Position numbers and translations under genes: made by a program | Part shown: in pieces, positions 1 to 14,556 of the stretch | Layout of the letters: every line of letters begins with the position of its first letter | Numbering within the stretch: position 1 is the stretch's first letter | The notes under the pieces: model-generated | Told to the model about the DNA's origin: nothing | The model's database searches: none | The model's input: only the letters and a program-made list of their open reading frames with translations | Source: Varanus komodoensis | Lineage: Eukaryota > Chordata > Lepidosauria > Squamata > Varanidae | Assembly (NCBI RefSeq): GCF_004798865.1 | Contig: NW_025335854.1 | Span: 4,341,288-4,405,287 of the forward strand | Direction: 5' to 3' | Length of the DNA: 64,000 nucleotides

Positions 1-96
1 TTTTTCAAAGAACTGTAATGACCCTCTGGGTGCATCTAAGCTGAAAAACGAGGTATTGTATTTAACATTTGGATTACAGTAATGTTTTGAATTTAG

Positions 97-234
97 GTGA
101 CAGCAAAAACAATTGCTCAGCATGAAGAACTGATGAAGAAGACGGAGACCATGAATGTTGTGATAGAAACTAACAAGATGCTGAGGGAAGAGAAGGAACG
201 ACTGGAGCAGGAGCTGCAGCAGATGCAAGCAAAA
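97..234 (+). CDS. TPR: TPR exon 1 of 24 in window (coiled coil)
   Basis: The exon follows an acceptor ...ATTTAG and ends before GTCAGT. It has 46 codons in phase 0, beginning [15 protein letters not shown] and ending EELQQMQAK-like (QQMQAK). The residues are charged and heptad-like, typical of the TPR rod. If the human count of 51 exons applies, this corresponds to about exon 28. Confidence 0.93.
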
Positions 235-3200
235 GTCAGTGTTGATTTAAATTTAGCGTTCAAGCCCTAAATCCAGCTCCCCAGATCAGTCCCGTCAATT
301 AGATGCATTGATGCAATTTGTGATTTTCATTCAGATCAGAAAACGGTTGACATTTAGTGAAACGGTCGTTCTCCTTAAGTTCTCTTTAAGTTCTGGAGAC
401 TTAAAGAGATTTGATTGTTGAAGGCAATTATGCTTGAACAAAATGGGCACTTTTGAAATCTGCTTAAAATTCAAACCTAGCTGCCCCTGTGTCATCTATC
501 ATTGGATGTGTCATCGACACATTATCTATCCAGAAAACAAGGAAATATTTAGAAATGTCTTAGTAAGGGGCTATTCATTCCCTGAGGCAAGACAAATCTA
601 CATGGAAAGGTTTGGACTAAGCCAGGAAACAAACTCAGCTAGGAACTTATCCAAAAATTATGACTTCAGGTTCGCAAGCTGGAAGCAGATATCTTGCCAT
701 TGCAAGAGTCGAATGCTGAGCTGAGTGAGAAGAGTGGCATGCTTCAGGCAGAGAAGAAGCTGTTGGAAGAAGATGTCAAACGCTGGAAGGCCCGAACCCA
801 GGTGAGCTTTTCTTGTACACTGGCACTGTTTGCTTTTGCAGAGCCTCAGCATAGATGGTAAAATGATCAGGTCCGTACCAAAGATGGCTGGGAATGTACT
901 TAAGTGCCTGAGGAACAAGAAAAGTTAACACAGTGTAGCTAATAGCTATAACCTAAGATTATGAGCAAATGTAACTCCACATTTGCTTGGATATTGGCAA
1001 ATAAAAGCAGGAAGGGGAGCATTTGAAACTTTACAGAACCATTTGACGGAAGGAGACCAGTGAAGAGGTTAAATATTAATTTTTGGTCCTTTGCAGGCTT
1101 AAAGAAAAGCTGTTTGATAACATAGGCAGTCTGGCACTGATGCTTGCGCATTGGGTGGAATAAGCCAGTAGGCATGCTTGTTTCCTTTTGTCTTAGTGTG
1201 AATGGAGTCCCTTCATCCAGTAGCAAGTCGTAGCCTTGCCTTGTTTTCATTCAACTGCAGCGTTCTCTGCCGCACGGCAAGCTGTTTTCGAAGTGGAGCA
1301 GAATTTGGAAGCAGTTGCTGATGTGGTGTGTCAGATCTGCTGTTCAAAGGAAAGGCAGAAAAACTCTCACTTGAGCAAAGGCTAGCCTTTGGATGTGCTT
1401 ATACTCTCTTGATTCAAGTCCATGAATTCAGATGCTCCCATTTAGTCACGCTTGCATCTGGCATTGGGTTGCAGCATCTGAAAAGGACATTTTTTTAATG
1501 CTCAAGCATTTAATTCCTTTTTATGCTGCCTGATAGCCAAGGGGTTCCTTGTGGTTAACAAAAGTTAAGAAAAAAATAAAAATTAAGGTAAGATACCAGA
1601 TAAAATTAATTTAAAACACCATTGTCATTCAAACCAATTTGTATTGATTAATACCATTAGAATCCCCTTATATATTCTACCACAATCTGAAATACAGATT
1701 GTGAACCACTGTGAAACAAACCCTTCCTCCATTTTTTTGAGAGCTGAGGCTACGATTGTTCATTATCTTCCTCCAGCACCTGTTGAGCCAACAAAAAGAT
1801 ACAGAAGTTGAAGAGTATCGGAAGCTTCTTTCAGAGAAAGAGGTGAACACTAAACGCATACAGCAAATGAGTGAAGAAATAGGTCGACTGAAAGCAGAAA
1901 TTGCAAGGTACGGGGAAAAGGTTGTAAGCTGGGGGAGAATTAATGCAGTGATATGTGTGCTGATAGAAAAGATGATCTTTCATCTTCTGCATAATCTGAA
2001 TAAATTACTAAGATCTACTTGCTTTGGTTGCATTTGAACATACCTCCTGTAGCTGTCAATTTTGAATGTATGTTGATTTAGGTACAGGCTTACTGTATAT
2101 TCATATATTTATTTGAAATGATCGCTGAATTCTTCTTGTTCTCATTCTATATTAAAGTTAATAAAATGATTAGTATTCATGGACGTGTTCCTTTCCTATT
2201 AAGCCCTCCTTATTGTTTCCACCTCTCTTTTTCAAATGCATTGGCAAGTTAATGTGAAACAGTTATAAACAGCATCAAGATCTTGTGGAGCAGCCTGTCA
2301 CAAGACACTGCAATGTGGTGTTTTTAATTGTGATAAAGGGCTCATCCTTTTTTCATGCAGTTGTAGATCTAGGAAAGAATCCTTTTACATGTAGCCAGAC
2401 TCACCAATTTTATTCTGCGGCAGGTTTTTAGGGCTTGGAGAATGGTAATTTAGTGCTTTTAGGAGCAGACCAAAGCTTGCAGGGCATAATTGGTGGGGCT
2501 GGCCATTGATGACCAGCATTGGCAACAAGCTCAGCTGGCATAAGATCCTGTCCTTACGTGATCTCACTCCCTTGCTGATGGGACTGTGGTCTCATTTAAG
2601 GAAGGGCGTCTACATCGTGGCATCAGACCTAGGTGCAGTCCCCAAAACTTCCTGGATTCCAGTATTTTTCCACATCTCTGTGATCTCTGCTAGTCAGGTT
2701 GGGTAAAGTCGTTATTTGTTTTTTGGCGCCAGGCGAAGACCTTTTTATTTAAGCGGCATTTTAACTGTTAATATTATTGGATTTTATCTGGCCAGGGCGG
2801 CTTATTTTATATTGGTATTTTTGTATTTTTAACCTAATGTTTATATTTTTTTTTAATTTAATATTATAATTATTTTTTTAACTTATTGTTGTAAGCCGCC
2901 CCGAGGCTTCGGCGAATGGGGCAGCATAAAAATGTTTTAATAAATAAATAAATAGCCTCAGCCAAGACCCCATGCAGTTGCTGGCACTCTCACTCAGTCT
3001 TCACAGCTGGTACCTGAAGAAGTCAGGTGAAAGCCACTTCCTTTGGTATAAGCTGCCCTGTGGATGCTCCAGATTTCCTGATGTCCCATCACGTGCTCTT
3101 CCAGAAGATCCCTCAGCCCAAAGGAGTAGCTTGAGTGGGAGGTGCAGGGGACAGTCGCAAAGTCTGTAGTAGGAAGGTGGAATGTGGAAACCCCTTGGGT

Positions 3201-6200
3201 GATTTGAGTTTATATTGCATGTATCTCCTGGCTTTTTTGCCTGCAAGAAACCCAAAGCTGTGCATAATCCTCATCTCCATTTCATCCTTGCAACAACCTT
3301 GTGCTGAGATTAGGCTGAGAGTCAGGAGTAGGCCCAAAGTCACCCAGTGGAATTCAGGGCCAAGTGGTCAACAGAATGCAGATCTCCCAGGTCCCAGCCA
3401 CTGTGTCACATTGGCTCTCTGCCAGTGAACTCACCCACGAACTAGGGCACCAGCTATCCCGTTTGATTTGTATGGAATTTTCTGGCCGCCAGCATCACTT
3501 GAGACTAGCTTTTGAACCACTGGCTGAAGAAAGGAGGGTCACCTTTAAAGTTGCAATTCCTCTTCTGATGCAGCTCTTTCCATTTATGTTAAGGTCAAAC
3601 GCATCCCTCACCACAAGTCAGAATCTGATCCAAACCCTCCGAGAAGATCTGACGAAAACAAAAACTGAAAAGGAAGCCCTTCAAAAGGAGTTAGAAATGA
3701 AAGTGGCTGACATCCAAGACAAAGTTAGAACAATAACTCAGGTCAAGAAAATTGGACGCAGATACAAGACTCAGTATGAAGAGCTGAAAGCCCAGCATGA
3801 CAAGGTCAGTTTTGAACCTAGAGAATTAAAATCTGCTAGTTTTTGGATTGGTATCCATAGTTACTGCTATTTTAATCAAGCTGTTAGATTTTTGTGGCTC
3901 CGCCATTAAAATAAACTTCACATATTGCTGAAGTTAGAATTACTGAAAAGGTATTTCTTGGCAGTATTTAGAAACAAATGCACTGTGTAGCTATGTTGCG
4001 TGTTGGTGGGATTTTTTTTTAACTTAGTGGCACGCGCAATACTGCAGCACTTGACGTTAACGGTTTGAAATTTTAGGTCCTTGCAGAAACATCGACCCAG
4101 CCTTTCTTAGAGGAGCAAGAGTCCCATGCTTCAGATAAGGAAGTCCAAGAAGCGAAAGAGGCTCTGTCACAAGCTGAGATGAAGCTGAAAGCCTTGGAGG
4201 GGCAGATGGAAAATTTACAAAAGGTTTTTTCTTTCCTCTTGCTCTTTCTGATGTACAGATTAAAGTGATTAATAAATTAGCACGTCAGAAGTGGGAGGTC
4301 TTGCTGAATCATGGAGGCTGAAGCTCCTATCTTAACTTGCCTGGGAAGTTTGACCAAGTCACCCTGTTTTCTTGTAGAAAGTGTAGGTTGCAAATCCAAT
4401 AATACTGGAAATTGCCATGGAGTCCATTCCAAACATACCTTAGCATATGTAGCACCACAGGACGAAATGATCCTGACATAATACACTGATCATTGGCAAA
4501 GACTTTTCTGCCTTTAAGATCCATGGATCGTGTAAGATCTTCACCTGAAAAATTCACACTGCTTGTAATGCAATGGTTGGAAAAGCAGGTCTTCACAGGG
4601 TCATTCTTTGCTGTATGTTTTAGCCTTTTAAAATTTATTTTAAGGATGTTTGTATTGTATTTTATTGCCTTGTTTTTATGGTGTGCCGTAAACTGCCCAG
4701 AAGGCTTCAGTTGTGGGGTGGCAACATTTATGACAGCTTGGTATCCTAAAGTCTTGGCATCTTTTGTAGACTTTAGGAGAGAAGGAAACTGAATTAAAAA
4801 ATCTTCAGGAACAGGTAACCCAGCTGCAGTCAGAGGTGTCCCGTCTCCATCAAGATTTGCAGGAAAAAACATCCCAAGAAGAGCAGCTCAGGCAACAGGT
4901 GGCTGAAAAGGAAGAGAAGACTAAGAAGACACTTTTGGCTGCCAAGCAGAGGATTCACCAATTGACAGGTGGGCTCTTGAATTCCAAAAGGGCCATCATC
5001 TGTAGTTGGTTTCTGCAATAAGGGCGAGCCCCTCCACACCTTTTCATCAGCCCATCAGCCTGCTTTAGCACAGACTTCCAGAAGCAAGAACACTTCTCAT
5101 CGAATTTGTGAAATGGACTAAGAAAGTGGTAGTTAAGAAGTCCCACTTGTCCGCATGCACAAACATTCCATCTTTAGCTGCTGTTGTAATAAGTACGGGA
5201 TAGGCCTAGCCACATGTTCGAGGTGAGCCTGCAAGCCCTTTGCATAGCCATGCATTAGATGCTGTTCCTCTCTCAATAGAAGAACCGAGAATTTGTCCTC
5301 CTCCCTCACAGCATTGAGAATGGTTGTAGCTTCTCTTTCAGTTACATGCTGGAAGGAGATGAGAAAAGGACCTGCATCAGATTCATGGCATAGGCCTGAC
5401 ATGATTCTGCTCTTTTGGTATAGGCAGGGCCAGAACTGGGAGGTACTCCTGCCCTAGAGGGAATGGAAGTTGAGGTAGCCCCACCTACGTGCAGCAAACG
5501 ACCTATTCTAGGAATATGGAGAGCAGTTGCTGTTAGCATCGGGGCCTACATTCAAGAAAGCCCAGCAGTTGGAGGCTGAACCAGACAAGAATGTATAGTT
5601 TGGTCCTGCCTGTAGAGAAGAGAAAAAATGCGACATTAAAATATATATCTGGGGTGCTTTATAATTAGTTCTTCCCCAGAGGTCTGTTCCCAGATGTCTT
5701 TCTCAAGTTATTTGGCAAGCAGCTCTTCACTGAAGAGCCCGACCCTTCCGGTTTTGATTTTGGTTTGCTCTGTTTTTGTTCAGGAGCAAAAGAACAGCTG
5801 ACTAAAGAAAATGAGGAGTTGAAGCAAAAGAGCAGCACCTTGGAGGAGCAGAAGTCGGAGATGGAGGTTCGAATGAGTGCGCTGAAATCCCAGTATGAGG
5901 GCCGCATTTGCCGCCTGGAGAGAGAGCTGCGGGAACAGCAAGAGCGGCATCATGAGCAGCGCGATGAGCCTGCCGAATCTACCAATAAGGTGGGCTGTTT
6001 GTGGCTACGGGAGCCTGTTAGAGGGGAGCCTCAAGCGCCCATCCACGAAATGGGACTTCCACTGCAGCATTTGCTGCTATCAGCCTCCTACTCTATGGAA
6101 CTGCGGGTGTGTGAGAGGAGGGATGGAGTGATAGGAACCGTTTGACGCAGCGGATTCATCTGTCCAGTTTTAAATGAGTAAAAGTAGCTTGGATAAGCCC

Positions 6201-9200
6201 AGCTGTCAGGCATTGGCCTGCTATCTTCCCTGACAGCTTCTTTAGCAAAGAAGGCAGTATAAATACTATATTAATAGCAGTGTAAAATATTTGTATACCC
6301 ATATGTAAATGCTGCAGTGACCGTTCAGTAGAGTGCAAGACTGGATAGCTATTTCATTTCTGCTGAAGTACTGTTTCCAGTGGCTCACCAAAGAATTTTA
6401 TCCCTTAGGCTCCAGAGCAACAGAGACAAATCACCCTTAAATCAACACCTGCCGCAGGTGACAGAGGAATGTGAGTTCTCCTTTCCTTTACTATCCCAAT
6501 TCCTTCTGATGCCTCCCAGGGTCATTCCTCTTTTCTTTGGTTGGGTGTCTTTGAAAAAGAACTAGACACTCACTGAGAAAAGGGCTATGAGTGACTACAA
6601 CTTGTGAAGGCAATCTATGGCAGTCTAGGAGGAATCCTGCACTGTCTGATCCTCAGCACAAGAGGGAGGGTGTGGGTTCACCCATGTCCCGCTTGAGGCC
6701 TGCCCAGTGGAAACAGAATGCTGGCCTAGGTAGGCCTTGGGTTTGCGTTTGTTGCAAGAGTCTGGGACAAAGTGTGGAACCTGCAGCTTCTTCAGAATAG
6801 TGCAGGGGGGTGGGAATTGGAGAGAAGTCTCAGCATTTTATACATCTAATGAAGACATTTGTATCATGGCCCCTGTGATGTGCTTCAAATGACATCTGAC
6901 TTTTGACTTTTTCTAGTGCCAGCACTTCAGATCCACCAACAGCTAACATCAAACCAACTCCCGTTGTGTCTACCCCAAGCAAAGTGGCAGCTCCAGCTAT
7001 AGCTGGGAATAAATCGACTCCAAGGGCCAGCATCCGTCCAATGGTTACCCCTGCCACGGTGACGAACCCTACAACTACACCCACGGCCACAGTTATGCCA
7101 ACAACACAGGTGGAAACCCAGGAAGGTAATTTCAGATCAAAAGGCAGTCTAGACGCTTGCAACAAATCAGTACTTGCTCTTCAGTAGTTGGGCAGTTTGA
7201 AAGGGATTATAGGAAACGGTCAAAACCAAAAGGGTTGGCCGCCTGTCCGGACTGTACTGTTTATGAAGCTTTCAACCACTTAAAAGGAAGAAAAGCTGTA
7301 TGGCATTTGAATTTGAGATGCAGCATAAAGATATCAGTCTCATAGTATGGTGCTTAGGTGTGATAGCATGGAAATAGTGGGAAGCCCTCAAAAGCCTTTT
7401 CAGTACCTCCCATACTTTCCAGAGTATTCCAGAAAATTTCAAAATGTCTCCCCCATTTTTTCAGTCTCTGCTCCTTACCCTCAGAAATTCACATCTCTCT
7501 GCTTTGGGTGTTCCTAAATCCAGGTTTTGCATGGCTTGAATACTCTCATAAAATCCTGGGTAACACCTTACCCAGAAATAGCAAATTTTATCAAAGCTGC
7601 AAAAAATCCATTTGAAAGCAATTCTAAAAACTTCAACGGGTGAAAAATGGGAAGCAAGCCAACCTGAAAAGCCTTGATCTGTGTTATTTTTTTTCCTCCT
7701 ATAGCTGGTCAGACTTTTGACCCTTTAAAGCACTCTTAGCCAGTCTAGTGTCCTCCAGAGCTGTTGGCCAACAGTTCCCATCATCTGCTCCCATGGGTGA
7801 TGGGAGTTGTAATCCAATGCACCTGAAGGGTACCAGGTTGGGGAAGGTTGCTTTAGAATACTCACGGGAAAAGAATAACACTGCAGTACGTGTGGAATAA
7901 GCTTGCCATCTGAAGCTCATCATGTTCCTTGTTCATTAAGAATATGCATATTAATATCTGTGCAGCTGAAATGTGCAGTCTCAGGCAATGCTTAATACTG
8001 CATCAGTTGCTTCTCTGATAAATCCTAAATATAATAGACAGCCAGGATTAGCTCCCTCTCTAGACATTCAGCTTGATAAATCACATCCAGATGGGAGAGC
8101 TGTTCAAAAAAAGGACACTGAACTGGATAGAACTATGTTCTTTAGGCCGGATATTACTCACTTCCTCCCTTTAGCAGTACCACTTCCTATTATTATTTTT
8201 TTAATGAAGCAAAAAGAAATATCTTTCAGGGTTGGATATCGCAGATTCCAATCCAAGGTTGTGGCTTCCTCATGCATTTTAATGTTAGCGCGTCGAAATT
8301 ATGTAAAGCTAAACAGCTGCTATAATATCCCCATTTCAGCAATGCAGTCAGAAGGGCCAGTGGAGCACGTGCCAGTCTTCGGCAGCACGAGCGGATCTGT
8401 GCGCTCAACGAGCCCCAACGTGCAGGCCTCCCTCTCCCAGCCCATCCTGACAGTGCAGCAGCAAACCCAGGCCACAGCTTTTGTGCAGCCCACTCAGCAG
8501 AGCCACCCTCAGGTAGAGCCAGCCGCTCAAGACCCTTCCCCGGCCATTTTGGAGGTGGTGCAGAGCTCGCAGATGGTGGAAAGGCCTTCTACTTCAACAG
8601 CCGTGTTTGGCACAGGTTGGTCCAGCTCGATAGAAGAAGAAGAAGAAAGGCATCTTTAATCCAGTTGGGGTTGTGCAGATTCGGGAAAAGGACTTGATGA
8701 AACCAGCTGGGGCGGGGGGGAGGCTGTTCAGATGCTTAAACCATTTTTAAATTAATTAGCCTTTCCATGGATTATAAAAGTGTAAGTACCAATGGTAGCT
8801 CTTCCATCTCATATAATTTTTAAATGTATTCTCTCTGAGTTCAAACATACATGCTCCAAGATGCCCTTCAAAAGAATAGTTGTCTAACTGCTGAGTTGCT
8901 TTGTGTTTCTTGGGATGTGATCCTTCCAGAATGCCCTAAGCTCCCAAATGTGGAGGAGTGCAAGAATCCCATGCAAAGCAGGAGAAGCGACCGAGGTGAT
9001 TACCACTTCCCTGCTCTTGGCTGCAGTTTTGCTGGGTGCTGATTTCTGTCCTTCCAAGGGGAATGGAATGGAAGGAGGCTGGAGGAGCATCAGAGGACCT
9101 CACAGCAGGCTGTTCCAGGCTCCTTCCTGCCCCCAGACACCCCCATTAACCCTGCTGCCAGGGCAGTTCCTTCTGTGCTGCTGAGGGAAGGGGATCCGGA

Positions 9201-12200
9201 GGCTCATTCTGACTTCTGAGGCCACTGCACTGGCTCCAGTCTTGGAGCGGAGAGTCCATGTGGTCTTTCCCCACCTGCAGATAAGGTCCAGGAGCCATAG
9301 GTTCTTCCCTTAGACATTTGATGTAACGTTCTCAAATAAAACGAGGTGCTCTGCTTAAGTTTCAGCTACTCCAAGTTCTTCTCTACCCAAGCGTGCCCGG
9401 GAAGAAGATGATAGCACCGTGGAAAACTCGGAGCAGATTCCGGAGGAAATGATTGATATCCCTCTTGCCAAAAAACTAAGGAGCGTACAGAGGGTTGGAC
9501 CGGAGGTTCGTAAGAAGAAGGCAGCCTGCGATGTGGTTGTGTTGGGTCGTGAGGGCTGCCACTAGGCTGACTGACGAAGAAAGCTGCCTCAAAATGCAGG
9601 ATTTTAAAGTTCTAAACAATGGGCATGGAACCTTTTTCAGCCCAAGGCCTGAATTCAGTTTTGGAGATTTTCTCAAGGGTCATATTTGGGAGTGGAGATG
9701 AGGGGGAAAGGCAAATGGGATGGAGCCAAAAAATACCTCCCTCAGCTTACTTTAGCTTAAAGCTCTCGCTTTCTGGTACCTGAGTATTTCAGCATTTTAG
9801 AATGGCAGGAAAGCAGCACAAAAACTGGGAAACCACTGATGTTCATGGTGTACCTCATGGGTGATCTGAACATTTCCCCATAACAAGAGCTATAGATTAA
9901 TGTAACAAATCGTCCTATTTCAGGAGGAAGTAACTGCAGAAGAGAGCACAGATGGAGAAATGGAAGCTCAAACCTACAATCAAGACTCACAGGATTCCAT
10001 TGGAGAAGTAAGCAACTCTTCCCCCAACCAGAGAAACCATTCTGGAGGCACTGACACAGTCACATAAATCATGGCAGGATTCAGAGAAATTTGTGTTCAT
10101 GGACTGGAGCGATACGCCATTTTCAGGAGCAGCCCTGTTCACCAACTGGGACTAAATTTAGAGAGTCCCAGTTTCAGAAAGCAAACTAGTCTGCAACTGT
10201 ATTCGTATGGCTACTCTGCCTTTGCTGGTTGCTGTGGGTGGTGTTTTGGCTGAATCCGCTGACTGTAATCACCGTTGCCTTGCCTTGCAGGGTGTGACAC
10301 AGGGGGAGTACACGCCCCTGGAGGATAGCGAGGAAACATCTCAGTCCCTCCCGATAGATCTGGGACCTCTCCAGTCTGATCAGCAGAACACGACATCGTC
10401 CCAGGAAGGCCAGGGCAAGAGGGATGATGTCATTGTGATCGACAGTGATGATGAAGAGGAGGAGGAGGAGGAGAATGATGGGGAAGCAGAAGTGTGTACT
10501 TGGTTTCCTTATCGAGTAAAAGAATAACGTTTCTCTTTCTGCACTGGGTGCGCTGTGATCAATGACTGAGGCTCTTCTCTGGAGAAGAGCAGCAAGGGAG
10601 AGGAAGGCCGCCTTAGTTGTGGCCCCAACTCTGGAATGTTCTCCCAGGCACTGTATTGTTTTTTATCAGGTCCTGAAAAAAATCACTTGCTTTTCACACT
10701 ATTTTAGGGTTTAAAGGATTACATTTTGCCGTGCCGTGAGCCACCCAAAGAGCTTGGACAGTGCAAAAAATGGGGTGGCTGGCGGGGGGAGATTGATTGT
10801 TTGACATTGATGAATTCCTGGATCTTGGCAGTCTGTCAGCCTGAAATCCTCTTTAGATGTAGAGTGTCAATCAGCCTTAATTGTGGCTTTTTACACTTAC
10901 CATAGAATTGGACATTGCACCACTTAGAAGATTTTAGCAAGTGCGTCTTTGGACTGACTGAGCCTGCCGCATTGCTCAGCTTCAGACGTAACAAAATATC
11001 ATTTTGTATATTATTAAATATATAAAATAATTTAATATTTTCCAAGATACCAACAAATATGTAGTACCTCAAACAATTCCTAAATCATTTGGAATTGTTC
11101 TTGCACTTTTTGAGGGTATGGACAAGGTTGCTGCATTCAGTTTTTGATTAATGACAGGTACTTAGGGGTCTAGAAGAAGTCTGGAGCTTTTGGAGGGTTG
11201 TTGCAACCAACAATGTGTGAGGAATCCGGTTTCAGGGTGGGAATCTGTCAGATTTCCTCAGCTCAGTTCCCCAGATTTCAGTCCCCTTCCTTTCTGCCTT
11301 AAGTCCTCCTTTGCTGAGTGTTCACCCGAGTGTCGGCAGGAAACAGTCCCTGAGGCCGGTTTGTGCACTATCCACCCATGTGCCAGGTGTGCCACTGGAG
11401 TTCTGCTTCTACACACATGACTTGTGGGTTGTGTGTGAAGAAGCATTCAGGAGTTTTTGTGGACGTGATCTTGGCTCAGCTCACTTCCTAGCGTGCAGGT
11501 GAGTGCATGGGCACTCCAAGGGCACTATCTTCTCAGCATCTGACTGCCAAGGCCTCTAAATGATGGCAAAGAATCCCATGCAAAGATGCTCAGTTCTTTA
11601 CACTCCCTGCTCTTTTCTACAGCGATAATAAATTCTTCACCTGGGTAACAAGTTTTGCTGGGTTGATTACTCTAGTAACAAGTCCTTAACACATCACAGA
11701 TTCTAAGCCAAATTGAAATTAGTTTGTTTAACCCCCCGCCACCCATTCTGCTTTGTAATAATGCTCTCATAGGAATATGAAGATGAGGAAGAGGACGATG
11801 AAGATGATGATGATGAAGATACAGGAATGGGAGATGAAGGTGAAGATAGCAATGAAGGCACTGGGAGTGTTGATGGGAACGATGGATATGAAGCAGACGA
11901 GGCAGAGGTAAACAGACAAATTTCAGTGTTGACTAAATGGCCTGCTTTTTTGTGGTTCGCTTTGATGATTCCAACATCTTCTTTCAGTCAAAAGGAGGGG
12001 TAAGTCTACTTTGAACAAATAATCTTCAACCTGAGATTAGGCCTAATGTTGCGAATAGGTATATAGCTTGAGAGCTAGAGAATTGCATAAAGCATTGTGG
12101 GGGGGGGTCATTTGTGACTTTAAAGGGGGTCTTAAGCTTTGAAGAAGTGACAACTTTTTATTATACTTGACTCCTTCGATCTTCTCTTTCAGGGTGGTGA

Positions 12201-14512
12201 TGGAATGGATCCCAGTACAGAAACCGAAGAGAGCATCGCTAGAGGGGAAAGCAGCCAGAGAGCAGCCGACTCTCAAAACTGTGGTATGGCTTACTTGCTA
12301 ATTTCAGCATGTGGAAGAAAGAATATTTGAGGCATCTCTTTCATTAGCTATATCTTCCTGCATATTTTGCTTTTAGGGAAAACATTTGCAAATGATATAA
12401 AAAGCACTTTAACGCACTCCTTGGTTTCATTTTGCCTGTTGCCTATTTCAGGGTAGGAGGGGATACATTGAAAACTGAAAGCCAGCACAAGTGGTGGATT
12501 CATTTATATATCCTGTTCTAAGGCCAAGTTGGAAAAACGTGCTTAATTCTTCGGCTTCTATTTTGCTGGCACTGCATTGATCAGAAGCGAAGTTACTGAC
12601 TTAGGGAACTGGAAAGGGCTGACTGCTGATTTATAAGGCTTGCAAATGTCTGTTGTAACTGTGGATTTTTTTTTATCAAAAGGTGAAGGAAGCACAGGTG
12701 CAGCAGAGTCCACTTTCTCCCAGGAAAACCCACGAGACCAACAGCCAACGTCAGCTTCAGAAAGACAGGTGCCTCGTACTCCTCGGCCTCATCCCTTGCC
12801 CCCACGACTGACAATTCATGCCATTCCAGCTCCTCCACCAGAACTGGGACCACCCGCTCAGGTGCGGAAACCACAGGGCAGGCCTGCAGAGTTCCTATTC
12901 TTGTGCAGTTGGCGTTGGATGCTTCCTTTTGCACTGAAATAAAGAGCCCCCGGAGTAATTATGAATTTCCATAGCTAGTCAATTTTTATTTTTGCCTCAA
13001 ATTTGGCAGTCACTTTGTCCAGAAAGTGTAGGAAAAGCCTCCAAGAATTTATCTCTGGGTGTATGTTTTACATACGTGGCCCAATCGGAATAAAATAATT
13101 ATGAGTCCCTTTAAAAGTGCTATTTCAACTCAGCAGAATCTCTCTGAATATTTACTCAGAAAATTACAAGGAATTTATAGTGCTGTTCATTTCACTTTTC
13201 CAGCTCACTCCTCCATGCAAAGCACTTATGTGGCTGTTTGGCTACCTGGAGGGCATGTCCCATGTTGGGGGTGTGTTTAATCTCTGTTTTTTGGCGCTTG
13301 TCCAGAGTCCCCCAATCTTGTTCAAGTCAGTGCATTTAATTCTCCTTGCGTCCACACACAAATCTTGTGAGACAGTTTACGTCAGCAGATCAGATTTTAA
13401 AGTTGTGTTAGGGCTTGAGGGGTGGAGTGGTTCGCCCCCAGATTTGCACAAGCACGTAGAGGGACTCCACAGTGGTTCAGTGATGCCTTTTCCCAGGCAG
13501 GTGTCTGCAAGGTGGAAGGGAGCAACCTGAGCATACCTGATGATGCTGGCTTCTAACTCGTGTCACCCCCAGCCAGCCTGTCAACACCTGGGAGGCTGCA
13601 GGTGTATTCCTTGATTGATTGATTGATTGATTGATTGATTTAAAACATTTCTGTGCCGCCCCCATCGCAACAAAGCCTCGGGGCGGCTCACAGCATAATT
13701 AAAACATATAAATAACAATTGATGCAATTAAAGATTAAAAAGCCCGGTAACATTTCGGCTTAAAAATTTAAAATCCTATAAATACGTAAGTTAACAATTA
13801 AAATAAGTTTTAAATAAAAAGGTCTTAGCCTGGCACCGAAAAACAAATAACGACGGTGCCAGGTGGACCTCTCTGGGGAGCGCATTCCATAGGTGGGGCG
13901 CCACTGCAGAGAAGGCCCTCCTCCGGGTACTCACCCTCCTAATATCATTCACGGAGGGTTCCCGGAGAAGGGCCTCTGCCGCAGATCTCAGGGCGGGAGG
14001 GCCCAGAGCTATTTGTATTCAGTGAGTGAACAAGTCAGCCCCCTTGTTATAAGAGCGCACAGCATGGCAGGAAAGATGCATGGGGAGGCAAGAGGAAATA
14101 GTGACGTAAAGGCTGATCACTCTGGAGCATAGGACTGCAGCCTAAATGCAGCAATCTGACATCTATACCAGACCCGTTCTCATTTGTTTTCTGATATTTT
14201 TATTGAAACTAGATGCAATATTTGGCAGAAATGGTGTTTTTACACTGCCCCTGGGGGATGTGTCGGTTCCAGGTTCTGGATTCCAAGGCTCCTTTTGCTT
14301 CCTGTCTAGTCTGCTGGTAGTGCTAAATTAAAAGCTTTAAGTAACAAAGATTAAAAGTAACTAGATTAAAGCTGTTAAATAACAAAGCTGTATCTTAAGT
14401 AACAAAGATGGCATCTCAACCTGCTGGCTGAATATGCTTCCTGTAGCAGCTAAGAAAGAGTTGAGATGTTCATAAAACCTCATAACATGTTCTCCTAAAT
14501 AGCAATGATTCT

Positions 14513-14556
<44 letters not shown>

